Positions 1 through 6,967 of a DNA stretch of 15,836 nucleotides are shown here, piece by piece. How positions within the stretch are numbered: position 1 is the first letter of the stretch; every line of letters starts with the position of its first letter. The position numbers were made by a program, and so were the translations under genes. Location of the stretch: contig JANTHA010000012.1 of the NCBI GenBank assembly GCA_024762625.1, positions 1 to 15,836 of the forward strand. The letters are read 5' to 3'. Below the pieces are notes generated by a model, which worked only from the letters and a program-made list of their open reading frames with translations, did no database searches and was not told where the DNA came from. This DNA is from Thiotrichaceae bacterium (lineage in GTDB: Bacteria; Pseudomonadota; Gammaproteobacteria; Thiotrichales; Thiotrichaceae).

Positions 1-1
1 C

Positions 2-79
2 GACCGCTTAATCCATCATTCAAAGATATTCATGCTGGGAGGTGAAAGTTATCGTCTGAGACAGAAAACCAATGCCTAG
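2..79 (+). CDS. istB: IS21-family helper ATPase IstB, C-terminal fragment
   Basis: The frame starting at base 2 is open from the window edge to TAG at 77-79 and encodes the last 25 residues of a protein. These read DRLIHHSKIFMLGG followed by ESYRLRQKTNA. The pattern 'hydrophobic-HH...GxSYRLR' then a short basic tail is the usual C-terminus of IstB, the AAA+ helper ATPase of IS21-family elements, which assembles with the IstA transposase during integration. The rest of the gene lies outside the window. Support comes from the neighbouring terminal repeats (101-152), placed where an IS21 right end should follow istB. The piece is too short to tell whether the full gene is intact. Confidence 0.72.
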   Translation, partial: DRLIHHSKIFMLGGESYRLRQKTNA

Positions 80-152
80 CTGTATAAATATTACTCGTCG
101 GGTGGGTCAAAATTAATGGCCGGAGGTGGGTCAAAATTAGTGACCATTGACA
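80..152 (+). mobile_element. Right end of an IS21-family insertion sequence
   Basis: After the istB stop, a 15-bp motif GGTGGGTCAAAATTA occurs twice, at 101-115 and 125-139, with a 24-bp period, and the sequence then runs to TTGACA ending at 152. Read from outside, the end begins TGTCAATGGTCACTAATTTT. IS21-family elements end in 5'-TG...CA-3' and carry several closely spaced subterminal repeats that bind transposase, so I place the element boundary at 152. Target-site duplication cannot be checked because the left end is outside the window. Confidence 0.65.
101..139 (+). repeat. Two direct terminal repeats of the IS21-like end
   Basis: The 15-mer GGTGGGTCAAAATTA is present exactly at 101-115 and 125-139. 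The bases after each copy also resemble each other (ATGGCC and GTGACC). These are the probable transposase-binding repeats of the IS right end. Confidence 0.8.
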
Positions 153-352
153 AATGGGGTGATAATACCGATCTCAGGGATAAAGCAAGCACAGGTTTAT
201 TAGAAACAAACTGTCCACAAGATACAGGCGGCGATAGCGGCAATATCTCCATTGATTATACAAGCTGTTCAGGCTCCCTGCTCGAAAACTTCATCATCAC
301 CGATGGAGATGGACACACTCACAAACTTACCAAGAAAACAACATATCAGTAA
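153..352 (+). pseudogene. 3' remnant of an unrecognised gene cut off by the IS end
   Basis: Beyond the IS boundary an open frame runs to TAA at 350-352 and gives about 66 residues. They include LLETNCPQDTGGDSG, IDYTSC and ITDGDGHTHKL. The composition is protein-like, with mixed polar and hydrophobic residues, two cysteines that could form a disulfide, and balanced codon use. The stop is followed within 10 bp by a strong stem-loop, as at a true gene end. In this frame an ATG is available only inside the IS end (116), so an ORF starting there is an insertion artefact. The original gene must have continued upstream of the insertion point. I do not recognise the family. A secreted or prepilin-like protein is possible, given the cysteines and the acidic Gly/Asp-rich end, but this is speculation. 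Confidence 0.45.
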
Positions 353-360
353 GCTTCAGG

Positions 361-395
361 CAACCATAATGACGAGTAAATCGCCATTATGGTTG
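361..395 (+). terminator. Stem-loop after the truncated gene
   Basis: CAACCATAATG (361-371) and CATTATGGTTG (385-395) are perfect 11-bp inverted repeats. Inside them CGA/TCG can add three more pairs after one mismatch, leaving a 5-nt loop. The structure starts 9 bp after the stop at 352. No clean U-tract follows, so it could be a weak terminator or an RNA 3'-end stabiliser. The region from 396 to 600 holds no other gene or convincing promoter that I can see. Confidence 0.5.
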
Positions 396-600
396 ATAGT
401 CCTAATAATAATTCATTATTCTTTTCAAAATATCACCCTTTCGATCCCCACACTTTTAACATACACCCGCCATCACCCTTTTTTGGGAATCTGATTCAAG
501 AATATCTGAAGAATTAGATGTCTCCTTATTCCATAAAATCAGTAGCAGTCCGCGACGCTCTCTGTTAATTTACCCCTTTTAACTTCACGCATGAAAGCAC

Positions 601-2673
601 ATGAGCCACACGGAAAATAAACGCAAAATACTTGTCACCAGCGCCCTTCCCTACGCCAATGGGCCGATACATCTGGGCCATATGGTGGAATATATCCAGA
701 CTGATATCTGGGCTCGTTTTCAGCGTCTGCGCGGACATACTTGCATTTATGTGTGTGCGGATGATGCGCATGGCACGCCGATCATGCTGCGCGCCCAGCT
801 GGAAGGCATAGACCCACAGGAACTGATTGACCGCATGAAGGCGGAGCATGAACGCGATTTTGCTGATTTTCATGTAGCCTTTGATAATTTCCACTCCACC
901 CATTCGGAGGAAAACCGCTTTTTTGCAGAACAAATTTATCTGGCTGCAAAGGCCAAAGGCAATATCGAGGTGCGCACCATCAAACAGGCTTATGACCCCG
1001 AAGCCAACATGTTTCTCCCTGACCGTTTCGTCAAGGGGGAATGTCCCAAATGCGGTACAGCTGATCAATACGGCGATAACTGCGAAGCCTGTGGCGCAAC
1101 CTATTCCACCACGGAATTAAAGAATCCTTATTCTGTCGTCTCCGGCGCAACGCCCATTGAAAAAGACAGTGAGCATTACTTCTTCAAAGTCAGCGATTAC
1201 GCCGATTTTCTCAAGGAATGGGTTAACAGCGGCGCGGTGCAAAAAGAAATCGCCAACAAGATGAATGAATGGCTGGAAGGTGGTCTGAACGACTGGGATA
1301 TTTCCCGCGATGCGCCCTACTGGGGCTTCAAGATTCCGGGTACCAAAGACAAATATTTCTATGTCTGGCTGGATGCGCCAATTGGCTATATCGCCTCGTT
1401 TAAAAACTACTGTGAGCGCACAGGCGTAGATTTTGACGCTTACTGGAAAGATGACTCTGAAACAGAACTTTATCATTTTATCGGCAAGGACATCGCCTAT
1501 TTCCATACCTTATTCTGGCCTGCTGTCTTGAAGGCGGCGGATTTTAGATTACCCACTGGCGTTTTTTGCCACGGATTTTTAAATGTAAATGGACAAAAAA
1601 TGTCCAAATCGCGCGGCACTTTCATTCAGGCCAGGGCTTATCTTGATCATTTACCCGCTGAGCCGCTGCGTTATTACTATGCGGCCAAACTAAGCAACGG
1701 CGTCGATGATATTGACCTCAACCTGGAGGATTTCCAGCAACGCATCAATAGCGACCTGGTTGGCAAGGTTGTGAATATCGCATCGCGCTGCGCCGGTTTC
1801 ATCAGTAAAAAGTTTGATGGCAGACTTTGCGACGCATTGCCCGACGAGGCGCTCTATCAGCAATTCATTGATTCCGGCGAATCAATCGCCGATTGTTACG
1901 AAAATCGCCGTTACAGCAAGGCCATGCGCGACATCATGGCGCTAGCTGATCTTGCGAACCAGTATGTTGATGAAAAACAGCCCTGGGTGTTAATCAAGGA
2001 TGCGGATCGTCAACAGGAGGTGCAGACTATCTGCACCCAGGGTTTGAATATGTTCCGCGCCCTGATCGCCTACCTCAAGCCGGTTGTGCCGGAGCTTGCG
2101 GAACAATCCGAAGCCTTTCTGAATGCAGGCGAATTGAACTGGAGCAGCGTCGCAACGCCTTTGCTTGACACTGAGATTAACCGCTTCAAGCCACTTATGA
2201 CGCGCATCGAAAAAGACCGGGTTGACACCATGCTGGAAGCAAATAAGGCGTTACTCGCCGAGGCAGCCGCCCTCAATGACAGGACGGACAACAACAATGA
2301 AACAGGCGACCTGGAAATTGATAAAGACCCGATCAGCCCGGTTATTGAGTATGATGATTTCGCCAAAATCGACCTGCGCGTGGTTAAAATCATCAAGGCT
2401 GAGCATGTCAAAGGCGCAGACAAGCTATTGCAACTCACTCTTGCGCTGGACGACAATGGCGATGTGCAGCGCAATGTATTCGCTGGCATCAAGTCAGCCT
2501 ATGAACCGGCGGATCTGGAAGGAAAACTCACCGTGATGGTCGCCAACCTTGCACCGCGCAAAATGCGCTTTGGCGTTTCCGAAGGGATGGTGCTCGCGGC
2601 CGGCCCCGGCGGCAAAGAGCTTTACATACTGCAACCAGATGATGGCGCTAAACCGGGCATGCGGGTCAAATAA
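601..2673 (+). CDS. metG: Methionyl-tRNA synthetase
   Basis: Charges tRNA-Met with methionine in the cytoplasm, for both initiation and elongation. The 690-residue product is full length for the long bacterial MetG. The class I signature appears as HLGH (residues 24-27) in the [12 protein letters not shown] segment, and the catalytic KMSKS loop at 333-337. A zinc knuckle is formed by Cys148, Cys151, Cys161 and Cys164, spaced as in the E. coli enzyme. The C-terminus (about 581-690) is the EMAP-II/Trbp111-like tRNA-binding and dimerisation domain with KIDLRVVKI and the [15 protein letters not shown] block. The ATG at 601 gives the normal N-terminus, with only a weak Shine-Dalgarno in front. It stands alone on the plus strand, convergent with the downstream lipoprotein gene; the 50-bp gap has no obvious intrinsic terminator. 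Unrelated to sulfur metabolism. Confidence 0.98.
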   Translation: MSHTENKRKILVTSALPYANGPIHLGHMVEYIQTDIWARFQRLRGHTCIYVCADDAHGTPIMLRAQLEGIDPQELIDRMKAEHERDFADFHVAFDNFHSTHSEENRFFAEQIYLAAKAKGNIEVRTIKQAYDPEANMFLPDRFVKGECPKCGTADQYGDNCEACGATYSTTELKNPYSVVSGATPIEKDSEHYFFKVSDYADFLKEWVNSGAVQKEIANKMNEWLEGGLNDWDISRDAPYWGFKIPGTKDKYFYVWLDAPIGYIASFKNYCERTGVDFDAYWKDDSETELYHFIGKDIAYFHTLFWPAVLKAADFRLPTGVFCHGFLNVNGQKMSKSRGTFIQARAYLDHLPAEPLRYYYAAKLSNGVDDIDLNLEDFQQRINSDLVGKVVNIASRCAGFISKKFDGRLCDALPDEALYQQFIDSGESIADCYENRRYSKAMRDIMALADLANQYVDEKQPWVLIKDADRQQEVQTICTQGLNMFRALIAYLKPVVPELAEQSEAFLNAGELNWSSVATPLLDTEINRFKPLMTRIEKDRVDTMLEANKALLAEAAALNDRTDNNNETGDLEIDKDPISPVIEYDDFAKIDLRVVKIIKAEHVKGADKLLQLTLALDDNGDVQRNVFAGIKSAYEPADLEGKLTVMVANLAPRKMRFGVSEGMVLAAGPGGKELYILQPDDGAKPGMRVK

Positions 2674-2723
2674 GCCGGGGCTTGTACGAAGCTGGAAAAC
2701 TAAACGGCGCTAATCAGCAAAGC

Positions 2724-3515
2724 TTAGTTATCCGTATTGATGGCGCTGAATAATTCATCGACTTTCCACACATCATTTGTACCTATAGCATAAATACGCA
2801 CCGCCTGAAGTTTGTTGTCCGCAAGGTTATAACGCAAATCAAGCAACTGGCCGCTTGAAAGACTGCCCTCCATCAGGATTAGCAAGGCGTATTCATTTGA
2901 ATCAGGAAACTCAAGACGCATGACATTGGTATAAACCGAATCCTTGTAAACGCCGTTTTCTGTGGAGATGCTCAGCTCATTTTCTTTCTTGGTCAATAGA
3001 AATGAACCATCGCTGTTAAAGTCCAGGACTTCCTGATTGCCTTCAATCTCAATCGTGACTGTGCGTCCGGACAGGCTGGATGACGTTAACGAAATAGCTT
3101 TGTAAATGATTCCCTGGATCTTTGCATTGGTTGGGCTTCCGCCCGTACAAACCGCATTTTTTACAGTGATTTTCTGGTTATCATCGTCTTCCTTTTCCGA
3201 TGTACAGACAATGCTTGATGGGTAAGTAAGCTGCAATTTATCATTAACGATATCCCAGCTATATTGCCCGTCCAGCGCTCGCGTGTCGCTATTCAGGACA
3301 AAACCAATTTCTTCGACATTGCTATTGTCTTTGAACAGCAGTATAAAGCCGTTCTGAACATTTCGCTCACGGACTTTTTCAGAGAAAAAAACCCTCTCTG
3401 TCAATTCGGCGGATGTAAACCGATTCGTATCAGTTCCAAAAGAGGTTTCATCAACCGTGATGCCATCGCAAGCAGCGAGTAGCAGGCTGATCATTAACAG
3501 GCTTATAATTTTCAT
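2724..3515 (-). CDS. Putative lipoprotein of unknown function (Asp at +2)
   Basis: I do not recognise this family. The preferred start is the ATG at 3515, giving 263 residues that begin MKIISLLMISLLLAACDG: a short basic and hydrophobic signal peptide ending in a lipobox (LAAC) with the acylated cysteine at residue 16. Asp17 at position +2 is, in enterobacteria, a signal to stay in the inner membrane. An upstream in-frame TTG at 3554 would add 13 residues and bury the signal, so I reject it. The mature part looks beta-rich and acidic, with two cysteines about 20 residues apart near the middle (possible disulfide). Its two halves look distantly similar (an L..R..V...LxF.xD...GxY...LxLxYPxS pattern), which may mean a duplicated module. 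It lies 82 bp downstream of another lipoprotein gene on the same strand and may be co-transcribed with it. Confidence 0.75.
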   Translation of the reverse strand: MKIISLLMISLLLAACDGITVDETSFGTDTNRFTSAELTERVFFSEKVRERNVQNGFILLFKDNSNVEEIGFVLNSDTRALDGQYSWDIVNDKLQLTYPSSIVCTSEKEDDDNQKITVKNAVCTGGSPTNAKIQGIIYKAISLTSSSLSGRTVTIEIEGNQEVLDFNSDGSFLLTKKENELSISTENGVYKDSVYTNVMRLEFPDSNEYALLILMEGSLSSGQLLDLRYNLADNKLQAVRIYAIGTNDVWKVDELFSAINTDN

Positions 3516-3597
3516 GTAAAACAGACCGTTTAAAATAAGAAAGGATAACAGCAAGCGCTATTATTGTTCTGGATAATAGCAAGATAAACGGCGAAGA

Positions 3598-4182
3598 TCA
3601 CCTGCCAGGAGCAGGAAGCTGAAGCGACATGATCCCACCCAGAGCCATTCTGATATCGCCCAGGGTAGGCGGTTCCACTTCGGAAGGACTATTTTCAACG
3701 CCGCCGCATTCCATAAGAAAAACGCCAGGGTTTTTTGGCGAATGGACTCTCATTGTAACGACCTCAAGTATGTCGGATGGCGTGCTATCGACCAATCGAT
3801 ATGAGACAGTTCTGAACAAGCGCTGTTGTTTTAGTTGTCGCTGTTGCAATGAATTAGCGGCAATCAGACGCATTTCTACACGGCTGTTTTTGACGATGAA
3901 TATATCCGGGACAATATGGCGCGACGCCGCTGCAACATTCCTGAAACGAATCGTGCAAAAAGGTTTGAAGCGACTGTGTTTACCCGCTTTATCCAGTCCA
4001 TCCTGAATATACAATCCCGCTCTACCTGGCAATACAGTCAGAGTTTGTTTCAAGATCAATTTTGTACCCGCAGGGGGATAGGTATAAGCCGAACCGGAAT
4101 AATTGCTACTACAGGCAGTCAAGACAAGAAGAGAGAGTACAATCAGTGATACGACGGATTTTCGATTATTCATCTTCATCAT
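3598..4182 (-). CDS. Putative outer-membrane lipoprotein of unknown function
   Basis: The 194-residue product starts MMKMNNRKS, then a hydrophobic segment and the lipobox LTAC with the lipid-attached Cys24. Ser25 at +2 fits sorting to the outer membrane. The mature protein has a short Ser/Tyr/Pro linker, then a conserved-looking core: LILKQTLTVLPGRAGLYIQDG, then FKPFCTIRFR, an IVPDIFIV strand, and near the C-terminus MECGG and LGDIRMALGGIMSL. The two cysteines of the mature part may pair. This layout resembles small uncharacterised proteobacterial lipoproteins, but I cannot give a name. Three ATGs lie within 12 bp (4182, 4179, 4173), so the exact start is uncertain, and none has a strong Shine-Dalgarno. 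A TATAAT box 32-37 bp upstream of 4182 suggests its own promoter, independent of the dsr operon. Confidence 0.75.
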   Translation of the reverse strand: MMKMNNRKSVVSLIVLSLLVLTACSSNYSGSAYTYPPAGTKLILKQTLTVLPGRAGLYIQDGLDKAGKHSRFKPFCTIRFRNVAAASRHIVPDIFIVKNSRVEMRLIAANSLQQRQLKQQRLFRTVSYRLVDSTPSDILEVVTMRVHSPKNPGVFLMECGGVENSPSEVEPPTLGDIRMALGGIMSLQLPAPGR

Positions 4183-4213
4183 TATTTTTTAAGTTTCAAC
4201 ACTACAATTTACA

Positions 4214-4219
4214 ATTATA
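4214..4219 (-). promoter_or_regulatory. Possible -10 box for the 3598-4182 lipoprotein gene
   Basis: Reading the minus strand, a perfect TATAAT lies 32-37 bp before the ATG at 4182 and downstream of the dsr terminator. No good -35 is found at 16-18 bp spacing, so this is tentative. Confidence 0.35.
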
Positions 4220-4257
4220 GACCCAAAAACAAGTTGCAGGCATTTAATCAATGCACA

Positions 4258-4283
4258 AAAAAACCCCTGTACAGGGGTTTTTT
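4258..4283 (-). terminator. Intrinsic terminator of the dsr operon
   Basis: A perfect 26-bp palindrome: six A, CCCCTGT, ACAGGGG, six T. On the minus strand it forms a C/G-rich stem followed by a U-tract, starting 23 bp after the dsrP stop. By symmetry it could also act in the plus direction. It marks the end of dsrP transcription and separates the operon from the lipoprotein genes. Confidence 0.9.
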
Positions 4284-4306
4284 ATTAGAATGAATGACTT
4301 ATATGT

Positions 4307-5524
4307 TCAATCATTTTTATAATGCGGGTCAACAACTGAATCCGCAAGACTGACAGGCGTTAATCTCAAAATCTTCATGCCGAAAACAACGATGGCAATG
4401 GATAGAGCGAATCCGCCAACGCCCAGCATGAATTCTGGAAAAGTTGATGAATACTGATTTACAGCGCCATCAAAATAACTACTTGATACTTCGGCGTTAG
4501 GGAACATGATCAGAGGATAGGACTGACCACCAATCAGATTAACATAGACGAAAAAGAAACCGCCCAACACCGCTAAAATTGCCGCTGTGGCAAGCGCAGT
4601 TCGGTTATTTTTCAGGAAACGGCACCAGATTAAAAACATGGGAACCACGGCGCCTATAAAGACTTCGCCAAACCAGAACATGCCGGAGAATTCGCCGCTA
4701 AGAATAAACGCCTCTATGCCATGATGCTCCGTGGCGTATAAATTGGTCAGGTGACGCATAAACTCGAAAAACATGGTCAGCGCTATGAAAATCGCTAGAG
4801 AATAACGCAGACGGTTTAATACAGCGTCGCCTAGCTCGCGGCCCGTTAATTTGTATGTCGCCATGACTAACAGGATATTTAGGGCCGTGCCAAATACATA
4901 GGAAGCAATAATGAATAAAGGCGCAAGAATCGCAGCATCATAATACTGACGGGCTACCAGCCAACCAAGAATGGAGCCCGTACCCATGGTTAGCAGAAAA
5001 CGCCATATCATATTGAGTACGCCAACCGGATAATACAAAGACCTTGGCGTCTTACTGCGCGCCATCATGGTCCACAGATAGACCGCAAGAATCGCTATAA
5101 AACCAGAATAAAGTATCATATTCCAGGCAAAGATAGACTTGAAATTAAGATAACCATATCCCATCTCAATCACATGAGCCATATCGCCAAGATCAAGCAA
5201 CAAAATGAGCAGACCGCCGATTAACAGGGCAGCAGCGAGAAACGCCGACAAACGCCCCAATGGCTGATAGACTTTTTTACCAAATACCGTGCCAACTGTG
5301 GCTACATTGGCCGCACCCGAAGAGGCGACAATAAGAAAGATCGCGAAGACATGAGGCATACCCCAGACGATCTGATTATTCATGCCGGTGACATAATGCC
5401 CATGGTGTTCCATATACAAGGCGGATGCCAGGCCGCCCAGAACCAGAAGACCAAGAAGACCCAAAATACCCCAGTAACCGATGCCGTTATTTTTGACTTC
5501 ACTAAAAATTGCTTTTGTAGCCAT
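4307..5524 (-). CDS. dsrP: DsrP, NrfD-family quinone-interacting membrane subunit
   Basis: Integral membrane subunit of the DsrMKJOP complex, expected to exchange electrons with the quinone pool and pair with the periplasmic ferredoxin DsrO. The 405 residues contain about ten hydrophobic segments and no signal peptide, as in NrfD/PsrC-type subunits. Characteristic parts include the first membrane helix GYWGILGLLGLLVLGGLASALYM (interrupted here only by description), followed by WGMPHVFAIFLIVASSGAAN and LLDLGDMAHV. Start is ATG at 5524, with AGGAAG seven bases upstream. It begins 34 bp after dsrO and is the last gene of the operon, with the intrinsic terminator 23 bp past its stop. No iron-sulfur or heme motifs are present, as expected. 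Confidence 0.96.
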   Translation of the reverse strand: MATKAIFSEVKNNGIGYWGILGLLGLLVLGGLASALYMEHHGHYVTGMNNQIVWGMPHVFAIFLIVASSGAANVATVGTVFGKKVYQPLGRLSAFLAAALLIGGLLILLLDLGDMAHVIEMGYGYLNFKSIFAWNMILYSGFIAILAVYLWTMMARSKTPRSLYYPVGVLNMIWRFLLTMGTGSILGWLVARQYYDAAILAPLFIIASYVFGTALNILLVMATYKLTGRELGDAVLNRLRYSLAIFIALTMFFEFMRHLTNLYATEHHGIEAFILSGEFSGMFWFGEVFIGAVVPMFLIWCRFLKNNRTALATAAILAVLGGFFFVYVNLIGGQSYPLIMFPNAEVSSSYFDGAVNQYSSTFPEFMLGVGGFALSIAIVVFGMKILRLTPVSLADSVVDPHYKND

Positions 5525-5558
5525 GTGCTAGCTTCCTAAATCAGGTTCCTTAAAGTTA

Positions 5559-6296
5559 CTATATGCCCCAGTAGCGGACGCCCGTATTCAAGCCGAGATC
5601 AGCGCGGATCTGGCTACCGCCATATTTCTTTAGCGCCTGACTGATGGGACTCTCTGGATCATTCAAATCGCCAAACAATAAGGCGTGAGGCGCGGCATCG
5701 ACACAGGCGGGATTTTTACCTTCATCCACACGGTTAACACACATATTGCATGATTCTACCGTACCCTTGCCGCGCGGAGTATCCGGCAGTTGATCAATCA
5801 GGGTTTCATGAACAAAACTACGCGCCTTGTAGGGACAGGCCATCATGCAATAACGACAACCGATACAAATATGTTTGTTGACCTGCACAATGCCATCGGC
5901 GCGCTTCATGGAGGCGCCTGTTGGACAGACATCAACACAGGGCGGCGTTTCACAATGCTGACACATGACAGGCAAACTGAAACTGTGACCTGTTAGCTTC
6001 TCGGTTACCTTAACCTTTCTGATCCACTGCGCTTTCTGTTCATCGTTAGAGTGTTCTTCTTCACCCCAGCCATGCTCTTTTTTACAGGCCGCAATACAGG
6101 CATCGCCGCCATCTTCAAGTTTGTTAATATCAATCAGCATACCCCAGCGAACTTTACTGCTAATAGGCTGATCCGCTGGTTTTGCCTGGACATCGCGTAA
6201 AAATACGCCAGGAGCAATAGACACTGCAGCAGTTGCGCCTGCCACAACGCCTATACCGGATAGAAACCTGCGACGATAAGAATCAATATTATTCAC
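5559..6296 (-). CDS. dsrO: DsrO, Tat-exported periplasmic [4Fe-4S] protein
   Basis: Periplasmic ferredoxin-like subunit of DsrMKJOP, relaying electrons between DsrJ and DsrP. The 245-residue precursor starts with a twin-arginine signal (R8-R9-R10-F11-L12) and a hydrophobic stretch ending near residue 38. Cysteine groups are C67/C71, C112/C115/C120/C124, C144/C147/C150/C154 and C183/C186/C198. Compared with the four-cluster NrfC/DmsB pattern, the first two ligands of group I (now Glu61 and Gly64) and the last of group IV (now Ala202 before Pro203) are missing. These belong to the same cluster, so three clusters should remain. The start is GTG at 6296, inside the end of dsrJ (8-bp overlap), supported by AGGAGA eight bases upstream. 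The overlap suggests translational coupling. Confidence 0.95.
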   Translation of the reverse strand: MNNIDSYRRRFLSGIGVVAGATAAVSIAPGVFLRDVQAKPADQPISSKVRWGMLIDINKLEDGGDACIAACKKEHGWGEEEHSNDEQKAQWIRKVKVTEKLTGHSFSLPVMCQHCETPPCVDVCPTGASMKRADGIVQVNKHICIGCRYCMMACPYKARSFVHETLIDQLPDTPRGKGTVESCNMCVNRVDEGKNPACVDAAPHALLFGDLNDPESPISQALKKYGGSQIRADLGLNTGVRYWGI

Positions 6297-6879
6297 TGCT
6301 TGTTTCTCCTGTCACTACTTCGCTTTCTGCGCTTTTTGTCGAAACATCCGCCAACGCAACAGATTTTTCAGAGGCTTGCGATTCAACAGTATTGAATGTC
6401 GCCACTTCGGGCTTGTGTGTAAAAGAGTCCGTTTCAGAGTGTTTGGCGACATCCTGTTTAACCGGATGGTCGACATGACATTGAAAACAGTCAGGGTCGG
6501 CTGAAACATAATTATGGCAGGTTGCACAAAAATGCTCAGGATCCGTATGGCGCAAAATTTTGCCATTATGCTGCTCTGGCACATGGCAGTTAATACAGGC
6601 CTTTAAACTATTCGTTTTGGTGCGGATACCCAGATACATGGTCTTATCACGCTTGTGTCTTAACAGTTCCATGTGATCCTTACGGATATGGGACATATGC
6701 TCTTCAAGTTCTTTGTCGGTTTTAAACTGCTTAACCGCTTTCATTAACTTGGGAGGTTCGCTATCACAACCGCTGAGACCGGATCCTAACGCAACAAGCA
6801 TCAGCATCGCCAAAGATACAGTGAACCATTTGGGACTTCTTCTGGAATTTCCGCTGATTTTGAATAATGTACTGAACAT
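6289..6879 (-). CDS. dsrJ: DsrJ, triheme cytochrome c of DsrMKJOP, lipoprotein-like
   Basis: Periplasmic heme c subunit of the DsrMKJOP complex. Three CxxCH motifs lie at residues 95-99 (CINCH), 118-122 (CATCH) and 131-135 (CFQCH). I start it at ATG 6879 (196 residues), with AGGAA five bases upstream. The longer reading from TTG at 6942 would run through a perfect stem-loop and lacks a ribosome site. The N-terminus has a hydrophobic segment (18-37) ending LSGC, a lipobox with Cys38 and Asp39. This predicts an inner-membrane lipoprotein rather than the uncleaved signal anchor described for Allochromatium DsrJ. Apart from Cys38 and the six heme cysteines there is no cysteine. After the last heme comes a Ser/Thr/Glu-rich tail of about 57 residues. 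The stop overlaps the dsrO start. Confidence 0.93.
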   Translation of the reverse strand: MFSTLFKISGNSRRSPKWFTVSLAMLMLVALGSGLSGCDSEPPKLMKAVKQFKTDKELEEHMSHIRKDHMELLRHKRDKTMYLGIRTKTNSLKACINCHVPEQHNGKILRHTDPEHFCATCHNYVSADPDCFQCHVDHPVKQDVAKHSETDSFTHKPEVATFNTVESQASEKSVALADVSTKSAESEVVTGETSSE

Positions 6880-6884
6880 AGTTA

Positions 6885-6889
6885 TTCCT
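6885..6889 (-). promoter_or_regulatory. Shine-Dalgarno that decides the dsrJ start
   Basis: AGGAA on the minus strand, five bases before ATG 6879. No comparable site precedes the in-frame TTG at 6942. Confidence 0.65.
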
Positions 6890-6904
6890 GAACGTATGCG
6901 CCGT

Positions 6905-6931
6905 ACTCCGAATGAAAGAATCATTCGGAGT
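6905..6931 (-). other. Perfect intercistronic stem-loop between dsrL and dsrJ
   Basis: ACTCCGAATGA (6905-6915) and TCATTCGGAGT (6921-6931) form an 11-bp perfect stem with a 5-nt loop. No U-tract follows on either strand, so an intrinsic terminator is unlikely. It lies 36 bp past the dsrL stop and 25 bp before the dsrJ start, a position typical of mRNA processing or 3'-end stabilising hairpins. Confidence 0.7.
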
Positions 6932-6967
6932 TGGCTGATCAAAATAATCCTCTGAAATCAGACTGGC

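Noticed and set aside
116..352. Complete 78-residue gene from the ATG at 116
   Set aside because: The ATG and first dozen codons lie within the IS21 terminal repeats; only the part after 152 looks like genuine host coding sequence, so it is a gene remnant.
432..481. Direct repeat ATCACCCTTT at 432-441 and 472-481
   Set aside because: Two short copies in low-complexity AT/C-rich sequence with no other structure; likely chance.
252..494. 80-residue plus-strand ORF
   Set aside because: Overlaps the gene remnant in another frame and runs through the stem-loop at 361-395; no ribosome site and no recognisable protein features.
565..1068. 167-residue minus-strand ORF inside metG
   Set aside because: Antisense shadow of the metG coding sequence, which is unmistakable in the other strand.
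6880..6942. Longer DsrJ starting at TTG 6942
   Set aside because: It would place the perfect hairpin inside the coding region and put 21 extra residues before a normal lipoprotein signal, while ATG 6879 has a proper ribosome site.
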